A DNA stretch of 64,000 bases from Daucus carota subsp. sativus (Eukaryota > Streptophyta > Magnoliopsida > Apiales > Apiaceae): NCBI RefSeq assembly GCF_001625215.2, contig NC_030384.2, forward strand, positions 46,658,390-46,722,389. Reading direction: 5' to 3'. This document shows positions 13,397-25,457 of the stretch, one piece after another (position 1 is the first letter of the stretch; each line of letters opens with the position of its first letter). Made by a program: the position numbers and the translations under genes. Below the pieces are notes generated by a model. The model had not been told where the DNA came from. It worked only from the letters and a program-made list of their open reading frames with translations, and did not search any database.

Positions 13397-15073
13397 TATG
13401 ATATATATTAAACATGAATTTGCATTTTTAGTCAAGTTTCAGGTGGTTTGTTATGATCATCGATCATGACAGTATTTTCCCTGAACTTGCAGCTTGACGC
13501 ATTTGTAAGTATTTTTGTAACTATTTTGTTATATCACATACTCCTGTGAAACAATTATTTATTATATTTTATCGTGGCAAATAAAAATATTATTATATTT
13601 CAGATGAAATAAATATTTATGTGCATCATATTTATGGAGTTAATAATATAAATATATAATTTTGATTTTAATATGTTTTTAAATTCTAGTCTGAAATTTT
13701 TAATAATATATTAAATATAAAATATATAATATTTTTAAATATAACAATTCTCACCTATATATTTTATACAAAATTTAATTAAAACAATCAGATATACACA
13801 AAATATCTGCCAATAAATAAAATTTTATTTACTTCTTTTTACTTGATAAAATTAAAATATAAATACAAACTTAGATTTGCTAATGTATCTATATGCTTTT
13901 AACAAAATTTATGTACCCTGCATAGGAGATGAGAGAAAGCAAAATCAACTCAAGGGACGTTTGAATTAAGACTGGGAATGAGAATCGGGGCTCATTAATC
14001 ATGAACTAAACATCACGAAGCAAGTTAACATAATAGATATACAAAAATCAAAATGAGTGACATATGCTCTGACGATCTTTGTCATTTTCGTTCATCGAAT
14101 TGTATAGTCAACTTTGGACCAAACCACTACATAACCACAACATTACACCAAAAGAAAAATGATGGTGCCGGGCCGGTGCCGTTCTTTGATTTTTATCTAA
14201 TAATACACGGGCTGAAGTAATCTTAAGAAAATATTTGTTACTTATAATAATAGATTAATTATAAATGAAAAATAATTTTATTTCATATGTTTTAATAATT
14301 TTTTTGATGTTTACACCTTATTAGGTATAAAAATTATTAATACAATAACAAATTATTATAGATTATCTTTTTTAAAGTGATATTCTGCATATTTGTAAAA
14401 TCAAATTTTAAAACCAAAAATAATACACAAAAAAATTAGAATTTTCAACTTCATTTATAAATTGAAAATTAATTTATAAATAAGTTGGCAAGTGCCGGCT
14501 AAACGCTAAATAAATTTCTGTGCCCATGACACCACAGAAAAACTGACAAAATAAGCTGCTTCTGGTCGGGCTTAACACCCTCGTGATACCTTCTATTTCA
14601 TTCCAACAAGTTGTCCATAGACCGGGTCAGTGAATGAACAATGATCCAGTAAATGGAGGCAGAGACCAGACCGTAGATAAGGATCTGGAAAGATATACTC
14701 ATGATGTCCTAGCCGGGACTGGTCTGAACCTTCAATTCTTGTTGGGTGAGTGAACCATCTTCCTTCGCCATTATCCCTTTATTCAAACAAACAGTGCCTC
14801 ACTTATTGTATCACTTACTATTTCATTCCAACAAGTTGTCTGGTTAGCTAATCCAGACCATACTGTTAAAATCACAAATATTTAACACGAGGTTTGTCAT
14901 ATATATATCTACATTGCTACAAGATTTATTTTCCATTATTTATACTGAATAGTCGCTCAAGGCTACAGATAATGAAGTATAAAGACAGTTTCACAGCAAA
15001 GTACAAGCTACTCAATTCCAGGCTTATATTTCTTCATGTAATCAAACATCAATTACCCGCACATGTCAGGTTC

Positions 15074-18000
15074 TCATAGTGCTTTTAGAATCAAGTTTGC
15101 CCCATGTTGAGGTTGTATAGTTAGGACGGTGGAAGGAGCGTGTATATAGGATGGGGAAAGCACAAAAGAAAAGCGTTGTAAGATCATTGATAGTGCCATT
15201 TTAGCTTCCAGCATTGCAAAATTTTGTCCAATGCAAATTCGCGGACCTAAGCCAAATGGAAAATATACTCCTTTTCCCTTTGTTGCTTTTGACACGCCTT
15301 CAGAAAATCTCTCCGGGTTGAATTCCTTAGCATCATCACCCCAGATTTCTTTGTCATGATGCATTAGGATGATAGGTAGCTGCACTGATACTCCAGCCGG
15401 TAGAAATATCTCTCCTAATTTGACATCTTGATATACAGCACGACTTAGGAAAATTGCGGGTGGGTATAATCTTAAACTCTCAAGCAAAATCATATTAACC
15501 TGTAGAACAAAGACATTTAAAGCACTAGTTCAACATGTACCTTTGTCAATATACAAATATTCTAAACATCCATTAACATGCAACTTAAATTATAGTAACG
15601 GATATGCAACTTAAATTATAGTAACAAAAAATTATCGACCCTTTTCTGCTATCATATTATACATCATAATATTTGATAAATATTGAAACAAGTTCATACT
15701 TGCAAGTTGATAACTTTGTTAAAAACGTTACTAAGTGCTTAATCTAAAACTTACAAGTTTTAGGCGATTCAACCCATCAAGATCTGGTTTATCGTTTCCA
15801 AAGACCTGCAAAACTTCTTCTCTGGCACGCTCTTGCCAATCTGAATGCTGACTCAATAGAATCATAGCCCACGTAAGTAGATTTGAGGTTGTCTCTTGTC
15901 CAGCAAAATAGAATAACTTACACTCTTCGATAACCTCATCCACAGACATTCCATATTTCATATTTTTGTTTTCTTTGATTTCTTCAGAACTTGATTTCAA
16001 CAATAAACCCAACAAATCGTCATGAATATACTCTTCTACTTTCATTGCCAACAACCGCTTGTTAATCATAGACCTCAGTGCAGATCTCACCTCACTCTCA
16101 ATCTGCTTCATCCTTTTCATTCTTTTGGTTGGCAAAAATCTACATTTAAAAGATTATAATAAACATCAATCCGAGTAGATGAAACACCAGAAGATTTACA
16201 GAGAGGAGGAATAAAAACCTCATTCCTGGGAGGTACAATGTTTGTGCAGCTTGCATCAACAGCTCTGCTTGTTCTTTCTGTAGTTGAAATATTTGTCTGC
16301 CTTCTGCATAGCTACTTCCAAAGGCTGTACGTGAAATGACATCAGCTGTTAGAGTTCCCAAATCAGGCCATACATCCAACTCGCATTGCCCCTCAGTTGA
16401 AACCATTTTCTCCCATTTGCTCATGATCTCAATACAACTCAAATACATGGCTGGCAGCATATCCTGTTTATATACATCATAAAAAAGAAAGACAATAGTT
16501 GTTAATACAATAGAACAATAACTGACAAAATATCTTCCTGCTTGGCACTTACTATCATTCAGATAGTACTGATAAAAATGACATTATTAGGTTCTATATC
16601 ATGGAGTAACGGATCGAAAATCTTTTACTTGAATTAAGTTATGTAATAGCATCCATACTAAAGAAAGTCACCTGGAGCAACGACCTACATATATCATCAA
16701 CATTTTTCTACTAACAAAAAAAAAAATCTACTAAAAGTTTAAAAACAGCAATATGTGCTAAATACTTTCAACTATCATCAATCTACAACTTCGAACAATG
16801 TCCCATGTTCCGTATAAATTTAAGCTTAATATATTCAGTATTATAATGTTTGAGTTTGGTAGAGGGCCAATATAGCTACAGGGATGACCTTTAACTTCTC
16901 AAGATGGAAAGCAGGATTCATAATTTTCCGGTTTTTGGCCCACGTCTCACCCTCAGCACTTGCTAGTCCATTTGCGAGCAACTTAAATAAAGGATTACCT
17001 CCCCTGGGCTTCTGGAAGTTAGAGGTCTTATTTAAGGCCTCTTTTATAAGATTGGGGTCTGTGATGTAGACCGCTGGTCGTGGCCCTAGCCACAGAAATG
17101 ACTTCTTGCCTGCAAGAAAGTATAACATAATTAAAGCCACTAGAAATTTTCAGTAAAAGGAGGAATACAGGACTAGGTTGTTTTCTTTTGCCAAGTTAAT
17201 TGACTAGATTTTGTAGTAAACAACTTTGTAACGGTAGAGTTTACTATTTTTGGAAAATTAAGATGAAAAAATCACACATGCTTTGCTGGGAGTCTCACCG
17301 AATGTGAGACACCTGAGTGAAAAAAATTTACATCATCAACATACATACAATAAGTACAGTCCAACTTCCAATTGAAGCAAGGGTTCCTACTAAAAACTTA
17401 AGTATAGAAACCTTCTAAATTAAAAATGAGAAATCTTTTGCTTCCCCTGATGAAACGTTCTTGATGAATGACGAGAGCATATAAGAAAGAATTTGTGTTT
17501 CACAACTTTACAGAGTAAGAATAAAAATCCCTAAAGCAAATCACCTTTTCTTAATGCTCCCAAGACCTAGTAGTACAGTAGATTGGCTAATATTCTAATA
17601 CTCATCATAGGCCACTTACTAGCTAAATTCCATTTACTGGGCATATGATGCCTTGCTTTGAATTAAGTTGGAAAGATCCCTCAGACGTGATCGTGTCAAC
17701 TAAAGGATTTTATTTTCGTCCATTGAAGCTTGACAATGACAAGGATTTACCCTTTCTCTAAAGCCTAAAGGTGTCATGGAAGGGGCTTACCAAAATTATA
17801 CTATATATTCAACAGATATGGAAACTTAAGAATAAAGCTTCCGTGGATAGTTGCCGGAATCAAAATTCTTTCATAAATGGTTGGCTAAATTGGATCCGTA
17901 AAATATCGTGTAAAATTTGTCAAACTTGATACTGACTAAATTGATTGGCTATATTTTAAAAATGGTATATTATTATTATTATTTCAAGTTGTTATAAATA

Positions 18001-20341
18001 GAATATATCGTTTTAAATATAATAATAGATTATGTGAAATCTTGCGATAGGTTTCTAAAGGTCGGTCAACTGTAGCCAACATTAAAGCATCTCCAACCAT
18101 GTAGAACCCTTAACCAAAAATTAATAATACATATCATAAATAAAAAATATAGATTATGTAAGAAAAAACTCAACTCCATTCGTACATTCTCATTGTCTAT
18201 GAATATAGTCCTAATGTTTGCTATATTTTTTTATTCATAGTCCTAATGTTTCCTATATTTTTTTAAAAAAATGTCATTTATTACCATATTGAAGCGGTAA
18301 ATTTTATTTATTATTGCAACCTAAAATATTAATAACATATTATTTTTAAAATATAACCAACCAAGTTAAAGATATTTCACATAATGTCTTACAGGTCCTA
18401 TTTTAGCTAATCTCGTTGGAGGTACTCTTAGTGAGTGGGCCAACCTCGTTGGAGATACTCTTAGTGAGTTGGCAGTGTTTTAATTATGGTATGCTTTATT
18501 AAATTTTAGCTAAAGGTTTTGGAGAGTTGGAGATGCTCCTGTCGTTGGATAATATTTTTATTATGCTTCAAAAAAGAGTAGCCTTTTTAATGTCAAACAA
18601 TATTTAAATTTTAAAAAATATTCAAAATAAAATCCTCAAATAACAATACACTGCTTATTAGTATATTAAAATACAGCAAATAATTTGCATGCAAATGTGA
18701 GTATAAAGCATACATAATATTTTTATTTTTAAGAAAAATTAAGGACATTTTTTAGAGTTATAGAAGAATATGCGGAACTTGTAAAAATTAAAAATAAAAA
18801 AACATCTACTTAGAATTAATAAACTTACTTTCTAATATCCTGAAATAGTTCATTTTCAAGACATTTAAAATGTATAATGTATCAAAAGAAGCTAAAATAT
18901 ACAACATGTAATAATATCCGATTAGTAATCTGTTAAATAGTAATCTATTTATTTAACGAAATTATCCCTCCGCAATTGAAATTATTTAAAAAATACCCTT
19001 CCTCAAAGTCTTATTAAAGAAAATAAATAGTAAAAGAGAATCTAAGGTTGGGTAACTTGAATGAAATGAAATGAGAAGAGAATGAAATGAAAAATTACAT
19101 GGAAGTTTAAGTAGAAAGAAGAGAGTATGAATGACAAAATATGAGTGGATCTAAATTTTGAATGGAAGATGATGTTGGAGTGAAATGAACATTTTTACCA
19201 AAACATATGGATTAGATTTTTAGTTCAAATAATTGGAAGAAATGATCGAAGGCAAATTATAGACATTTTTTCTAATCACCTCCAATTCAATTTAGAGGAG
19301 TGTATTGGATTAGAATTTTAAAGCATTTTTTTTGCATTCATGAAATCCGAGGGTATTCAATTGGGATTGTTCGAAATCCATTAAAATCTTGAGGTATTCA
19401 ATTGAGATTTTAAATTATGCCACAAAATCTGGTGGTATTCAATTGGGATTTTAAATTATGCTTTAAAATCTGATGGTATTCAATTGGGATTGTTTAAAAT
19501 CCATTAAAATCTGATGGTATTCAAATGCTGATGGATTTTTTTTGAATTTCATAAAATGATGGATTTTGTGGCATTCTTTAGTGTATTTTAAGTTTTTTGA
19601 AATCCCACCAAAATCAATGGGATTTTGAAGCATTGTGCTTAAATCCTATCAACTCTACGACATTTTATCAAGAATCCGCACAAAATCAAAATCACATACA
19701 ATCCATTAAAATCCATAGACTAAAAACAATCCATTAAAATCTTAATCGAATACACCCCTGTTAGAGTCTAAATTTCATTTCATTTTCCTCAATTTCATTC
19801 ATCCAACTAAACTCGACCTAAAAATCTAGGAATCTAAAGTCTCCATTTGACTGTAGCAGATAACATAACCAGCTTTTACGGTAAGTTGTCATTGATTTCC
19901 CTATCAAACTTCATCAAATATTATTTTTTTTATATTATAATTTAAAATATGTAAATAAAAAAAATACAAAACAATTTTGTGCAAAAGCACTTTTCTAAGC
20001 AGCATTTTTCTAACTCTCAAATAGACTCTGAACGAATGAATTGCGAAACGAAAACACGTACCGTGTTTACTAATAGCAGTAAATATAGTTGGAGTAACGC
20101 GAGGTATAATATCGTCAGACAGGCTAATGGGCTTGGACCTGGCCTCTTTTCTAGCGGCAGCGAGTTCTTTAACGTCGCCATACAAAAGCCTGTAAGGGTT
20201 TCCCTTAAAGCCCTGATTTCTCAAAATCTTTTCCAGCTTCTTGGGCCTGATCCAAATCCAGTTGAGTAGTCTCCATGCTAACACCACAACGTATGCCAAA
20301 GCCAAGCTTCCTATAATCTTGAAGTATATATCTAACTCCAT
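15074..20341 (-). CDS. CYP72A: CYP72A cytochrome P450, gene B of the array
   Basis: Exons 20341-20062, 17109-16889, 16463-16219, 16139-15755 and 15499-15074 have exactly the same lengths as those of gene A, giving 518 aa. In exon 5 only five of the first 139 residues differ from gene A, and similarly few differ in exon 4, so this is a recent duplicate. [19 protein letters not shown] and [10 protein letters not shown] are all kept. The frame continues upstream of 20341, but the ATG aligning with gene A (MELDIYFK) is chosen. Intron 1 is about 2.95 kb, roughly 1.1 kb longer than in gene A, because of MITE insertions at 18,085-18,540 and 19,045-19,819. The 3' flank (from 14,780) and the distal upstream DNA also match gene A. 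Substrate unknown; it probably matches or overlaps that of gene A. Confidence 0.95.
18085..18540. mobile_element. MITE in intron 1 of CYP72A gene B (GCATCTCCAAC family)
   Basis: Left end AAGCATCTCCAACCA and right end AGTTGGAGATGCTCCT are inverted copies, about 455 bp apart. Internal copies of the same motif (CTCGTTGGAGATACTCTTAG, twice near 18,410-18,470) suggest internal duplication. The element lies in the part of intron 1 that does not align with gene A, so it probably arrived after the A/B duplication. Superfamily not assigned. Confidence 0.6.
19045..19819. mobile_element. Outer MITE in intron 1 of CYP72A gene B, itself interrupted by a second MITE
   Basis: Left terminus AGGTTGGGTAACTTGAATGA and right terminus TTCATCCAACTAAACTCGACCT are imperfect inverted copies, followed inward by GAAATGAAATG-rich arms. 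Most of the central part is a separate element (19,298-19,760). The corresponding position in gene A intron 1 lacks both elements. Superfamily uncertain; the end sequences resemble Tourist/hAT-like MITEs. Confidence 0.6.
19298..19760. mobile_element. Inner MITE nested inside the 19,045-19,819 element
   Basis: Ends read GAGTGTATTGGATTAGAATT on the left and, reverse complemented, GGGGTGTATTCGATTAAGAT on the right. TTAGAG directly flanks both sides (19,292-19,297 and 19,761-19,766), as expected of a target-site duplication. Inside are several imperfect tandem units of about 40 bp containing GGTATTCAATTGGGATT (19,370-19,530). Confidence 0.7.
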
Positions 20342-20674
20342 GGCTGTGTGTATAAGTGTGTGTAAAAGAAAGAAGATGAAAGAAGATACTAGAGTGAGTG
20401 GCTGTTGATTTAGAGTGAGGATGAACGGACGATGATATTTATGTACGTTTCTGGGGGTGACATGTGAGTATGACAATGCTATTCAATTTGTTTTATATTA
20501 TACTATTCAACATCCGTGTGGAAGAAGAATTGGTTGTGATTTGAGGTTAATAACTAATCGGGTCAAATTGTTCTTATTTGGGGTCGTTAATTTAATATCA
20601 GATCTAACCGATAATTGTGAACATTGGGTTACAGAATTTGGTTTAAAAAATTTAAATATTCGACATCCTTTGGT

Positions 20675-20885
20675 TCATAATATAAGACGTTTGATTTTTT
20701 ACGCGTATTTTTAGGTGCTTTGATCATATAGCAAATATTCATATTTTTGTAATTTTTTTTCTGAATAAAAATATAAATGTTATATTTTTATTCAAAAAAA
20801 GAAAATTACAAAAATATTAATATTTGCTATGTGGTCAAAGCACCTAAAGATACGTGTAAAAGTCAAACGCTCTATATAATAGACC
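20675..20885. mobile_element. Foldback (long inverted repeat) MITE upstream of gene B
   Basis: Two arms of about 95 bp, roughly 20,678-20,778 and 20,782-20,881, are reverse complements with few mismatches and almost no spacer. Shared words include AGGTGCTTTGATCATATAGC (left) matched by GCTATGTGGTCAAAGCACCT (right). It would form a long hairpin in RNA. It lies about 340 bp upstream of the gene B start, so it may affect that promoter (inference). Confidence 0.75.
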
Positions 20886-22268
20886 AGAGTGATTTGAAAA
20901 TATAACGATTATATGTTTAGCTCGTTTTTTATTTTTTAATCAGGTTGTAATTGACAATTATAAGGTTTGTCTCGGCTGAGTTTTAAGTTATTTATTAAAT
21001 TTATTCAAAAAAAAAAAAATTATTTATTAAATTATTCGCTTTTTATTAAAAAATAACTAATCGGGTCGAAGTATTTCTAATCCAGATATTGGGTCGCCTG
21101 GGAATTGGGTCGATTATACACCCTAGCCTACGGACCAGCAAGAGATGGGACGGGTGATGCTGCAGATCAGAGACCACAGAATCAACTCAGAGGAGCAAGT
21201 TAAAATAAACATACAAAATAGGTGACATATGCTCTGACGTTTTGTATCATTTTCATTCGTTGTTTTGTATAATCGACTTGGCGACAGGGATGATGGTGCC
21301 CGTTCCGTTCTTTAATTTTCATCGAACAATACATATACCTTCTATATGAATAACTATGGGGCACGATTTTCTTTGTAACGAATAAATAATCTCTATATTT
21401 TGTATTGATAGTTTATTAAACAAGTACATGTATATGTAAAATCTAATAACACTTAAAATTGTATTTATAAATATATTTATTGCATTACTTATATTGATTG
21501 CATAATTATATTTAAAATACTTTTCATTTTCTAAAAACCAACTACTGTTTCGAAAATAATAATTACATATTTTGCATGTATTCTTTTTTTTTTGAATAAT
21601 TTTGCATGTATTCTTAAAAATTGATGAATAAAAAAATTAATTAATTAAAAAAAATAGATAGTTTCATCTATCATTTTTAATTAATTCTACTTTATAAAGT
21701 AAATAATATAATATATATATTTTTATAAAATAATTTAGAAAATAACGAGTGAATGGCATTTTATATTCCCCATTTGAGTGTAACCTCAAAGAAACTTTAA
21801 ACTAGTCTGATCAAGTCCGGCAACTGTTAATTAACATTTAAGTGATAATAAACGTGACCACGAAGCTGAGAAAGATGGGGATTAGACAACAACTACGTAC
21901 AAATACATGCAGCTAATGTCAACATGAATATGATTTGGAAGCTCTTAATTAATGGAGAAGTCGATAGCACCATAATTGTTAATAACGTCCACGTTGTCGT
22001 CCTTGTTCGAGGTGAAATTATAATAAACATGGTTCAGCTCTCTAAATTATTGATTTGTAGTTCATTAAATAATAACACCGATAAATTTGTATTTTAGCAC
22101 AGATCGTATAATTGCATCCAAACAACAAAAGTCCATTGCCGTCAAAAGTATACGTATGTCAGGGATCCGGATCCTAATTAGTAGATGCAGACGCAATTAA
22201 ACATGAATGTCAATATTGAGCGACTAACTGTAGCTTTGGCCACAGTTTCAGACCGGCCAAGAACAGCT
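20886..22268. other. Intergenic DNA between CYP72A genes B and C
   Basis: No coding region is seen. The segment at about 21,160-21,335 is the upstream counterpart of 13,930-14,215 and marks the outer end of the traceable A/B duplication. Positions 22,150-22,268 hold the 3' flank of gene C and share motifs with the 3' flanks of genes D and E (AACTGTAGCTTTGGCCACAG here; GGTAACCTTGGCCGCAG near gene E). The rest is AT-rich. Confidence 0.6.
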
Positions 22269-24452
22269 CTAGGACTTAACCGATTGTAGGATCAAATGTG
22301 CACCATGCTGAGGCTGAAGTGTTAGAATGGTGTGTGGAGCATGAGTATAAGACGGGGAAAGCACAAAGGAGAATCGTTGTAGAATCATGGCCAGTGCCAT
22401 TTTAGCTTCCAACATGGCAAAGTTCTGGCCTATACAAATCCGAGGCCCCCAACTAAAAGGTAGATACGATGCTTTTCCCTTTGTCACTTTTAGTAAACCT
22501 TCTGCAAATCTTTCTGGATTGAATTGCTTAGCATCATCGCCCCATAATTCAACGTCGTGATGCAACAAGAGCACAGGTATCTGGAGAATTACTCCTGCTG
22601 GAAGAGTAGTATCTCCTAATTTGGTCTCTTTATCTATATTTCTACCAAGGACAACTACGGGTGGGTATAATCTCAGAGCCTCCAGCAAAATCATATTTAC
22701 CTGTCACCATAGCGGAAATGCAAGAGTTTCACTAGCTATAACTATGTATTCAGAATTTCAGATACCGTTTGGCATTGCTGTTGCAGACAGCTAACAACAG
22801 TTTTTTGCTGAAAATCAGGTGAAAAACTTAAAACAGTTTTTTTGAACAACGGTTTTTAGTTCAAAAGATGCTTTTAGGAAAAGCAAATCGTCCCATGCAT
22901 GCTAGCTGTTTTTCAAAATAATAGATGTGTGAGACAAACTTACAACTTTGAGGCGATTTAAACCATCAAGATCTGGTTTGTTGTTCCCAAACGTCTGCAA
23001 GACCTCTTCTCTAGCCCGTTTCTGCCAATCTTGATGCTGACCGAGCAAAATCATTGCCCATACCAGTGTATTTGAGGTTGTCTCCTGTCCTGCAAAATAG
23101 AACAGCTTGCACTCTTCGATTACTTCATCGATTGCCAACCCGAAACTTTTATTGTTTCCATGTTGTTCAATTTCTTTTAAATTGCTATCCAGGAGTATGC
23201 CCAGTAAGTCACCCTGGTTGGTTTTGCCTCCTTCGATTTCTCTCAATCTTTTGTCAATGATACTTCTAATGGTAGCTTTAACTTCTTTGGCGATTTCCTT
23301 CATCCTCTTGTTACGTTTGGTTGGCAAAAGTCTACAATAAACAGACTTATTATGCATCAAAAGAAGCAGAGAGGAATAATAATGAAATTTCCCGAAAAGG
23401 AAACTGAAATAAAAACTGAGAGACGTCTTTCAAATTTTATATACCTCATTCCGGGAATGTATACTGATTGGGAAGCCTCGACTAGAAGATTAGACTGTTC
23501 TCTCTGGAGCTGAAAAATCTTCCTTCCTTCTTCATAACTACTACCAAATGCTGTACGCGAAATGACATCACTAGTCAAATTTTCTAGATGATGGTATACA
23601 TCCACCTCACACTGCCCCTCAGCAGAAACCATCTTCTCCCATTCGTTCATTATGTCGTTACAACTTAAGTACATGGCAGGTACCATATTCTGCATTGAAA
23701 TATGGGAACAGAAATAAGGAGAAAGTTCATAAGCCTAAGTAACACATGCAAGTATCAAACCTAACCTATTAACTGAATTTTATATTTAACACTCTAGTGA
23801 AGGTTAAGTTAAGACATTGCAAAGGGACAGTAGCTGTAGTAAACCAGAAACAGACCTTCAACTTGTCAACATGGAAAGCAGGGTTGATAATTTTGCGGTG
23901 CTTGGCCCATTTGTCACCCTCATAGAAAACCAGTCCAGTCACGAGCAACTTGATCATAGGATTACCTCCTTTGACTTTCTGAAACTGATTACTCTTATTC
24001 AGAACCTCTTTTATTGTGTCTGGATCCATAAGGTATACCAGTGGCCTTGGCCCGAGCCATACAAATGAATTCTTCCCTGCAATAATAAAAAAGGATGGAG
24101 TATGAAAAATTAGACTGTTTAAAGAAAATCTACTGAATCCTCAAACAAACTATGGAAGATATGCCAAGATCAGAATACCATGTTTCTCCACTGTGTGAAC
24201 GTCGCCAGGAACAACACGTGGCAGAATATCATCACCTAGTCCAATAGGCCTGGATTTAGCTTCTGCCAGCATTTTTACCAGCTCTCTTATATCTCCGAAG
24301 AAAATTCTGTACGGGTTTCCCCTGAGCCCCTGCTTTCTCAGGAACTTCTCTAATTTCCTCGGCCTTAACCACACCCAAATCAAAATTCTCCATCCCAAAA
24401 TCACAAGTCCTATAGCCAAAAAGGCTCCGAAACACATGTAGATTAAGCCCAT
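22269..24452 (-). CDS. CYP72A: CYP72A cytochrome P450, gene C of the array
   Basis: Exons 24452-24179, 24076-23856, 23689-23445, 23331-22944 and 22700-22269 give 519 aa. The N-terminus ([19 protein letters not shown]) is a membrane anchor followed by [14 protein letters not shown]-helix [13 protein letters not shown] and FNPERF are present. The haem loop reads [10 protein letters not shown], with Ser where D, E, F and G have Gly ([10 protein letters not shown]); the FxxGxRxCxG consensus still holds. Gene C is closer to gene E than to D, its neighbour, even at the start of intron 4. Intron 4 (22,701-22,943) carries extra DNA with a hairpin-like GTTTTTTGCTG core that E lacks. Introns 1-3 are compact (under 170 bp), unlike A and B. 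Substrate unknown. Confidence 0.95.
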
Positions 24453-24645
24453 GATTGGAGATGAAAAAGAACAATTTTTTTAACAAGACAGTAATTTAAT
24501 GAAGGGCTAATCACTATAGTGCTAGCTGTTAGTGAAATGCAGGGACAATTATGTGGTAGTAGACAAGTTTATTAATAATTCTCGTATGTGGTTGTAATAT
24601 AACCAGACAGGTGAAGAAGATAATGTGGTAACTTCCAGACTCTTA

Positions 24646-24949
24646 TGTTGTGTTTGGTTGCGGAGAATGGAATGGAATGGAATGAGTAAAAATACTTGAA
24701 ACTAATAGAGATAGGAAGAAAATTTTGAAAAAAAATTGAGGAAGTGCAAAATTGCTATAATGAGATTTGAGAAGAAATTAAGGATGGGAGAGAATGGAGC
24801 ATTCCATCTCAAATTAAAGGGATGAAATCTAACACATGATGTAAGGAATGGAATGGAGGAATGAATGAAATTTCTTGAAAATTGTCCATAAAATAGTTCA
24901 TTTTTCATTCCATTTCTTCCGGAATCATTCACCCCAACCAAACACAACA
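24646..24949. mobile_element. Tourist-type (PIF/Harbinger) MITE upstream of gene C
   Basis: Ends are TGTTGTGTTTGGTTG and CCAACCAAACACAACA, exact inverted copies over about 15 bp. Trinucleotide TTA flanks both sides (24,643-24,645 and 24,950-24,952), the PIF/Harbinger target-site duplication. The interior is rich in GGAATGGAATG and its complement. Length 304 bp; no coding capacity. It lies about 190 bp upstream of the gene C start codon, so within promoter distance. Confidence 0.85.
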
Positions 24950-24952
24950 TTA

Positions 24953-25457
24953 GAATTTTCTAACTGCTTTATATATATGTCTCCTGTGCTAATCTTTTCG
25001 TGGAACAAGCAAACTGAAGTATCATTGAATACTTGGTGGTCAAACTATGAGTTCCAAGTCTCTGTACCCATGTCCAAGTGTCATGCAAAAGAAATAAGAT
25101 CTATCAAATTTATACGATGTATTATAGCACAATGCATATGAATTATTTTGCTTTTTAACTACATACAGTTCTCTTTCTGTTTTCTTGCTTAAAATTGCTG
25201 ATTAAGGCCATACATCATTGTGTGATTGTCAATGTCTCATATGTATCTGTTTCGAATAATATGAATTTTACTTAATGTGTTGTTATTTAAATAATAACAC
25301 TGACAATAATTGTATTTTATCACTGAAGACACAATTAAATTTCTGTTATTGCAAGACAATGGTAAACTTGGCCGCGGCAGTTTCATGTCTACCAAGAAGA
25401 TATTTTTCTTAGCGATTTTGAAAGAGCCACCTGATACATTATTGTGACATCCAAACT
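24953..25457. other. Intergenic DNA, 3' flank of gene D
   Basis: About 500 bp without a supported gene. From 25,349 to 25,440 it matches the 3' flank of gene E (AAAGAGCCACCTGATA in both), so the duplicated unit in the C-D-E group includes the downstream region. Confidence 0.6.

Larger units (their letters stand above)
11180..14780. other. Intergenic DNA between CYP72A genes A and B, rich in MITEs
   Basis: No gene is supported. It contains a Mutator-type MITE (12,159-12,345) and a Stowaway MITE (13,139-13,396). The segment at about 13,930-14,215 matches 21,160-21,335 upstream of gene B (shared words include GACATATGCTCTGACG and ATGATGGTGCC). The A/B duplication junction therefore lies between about 14,215 and 14,780. 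The rest is AT-rich with no clear signal. Confidence 0.6.
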
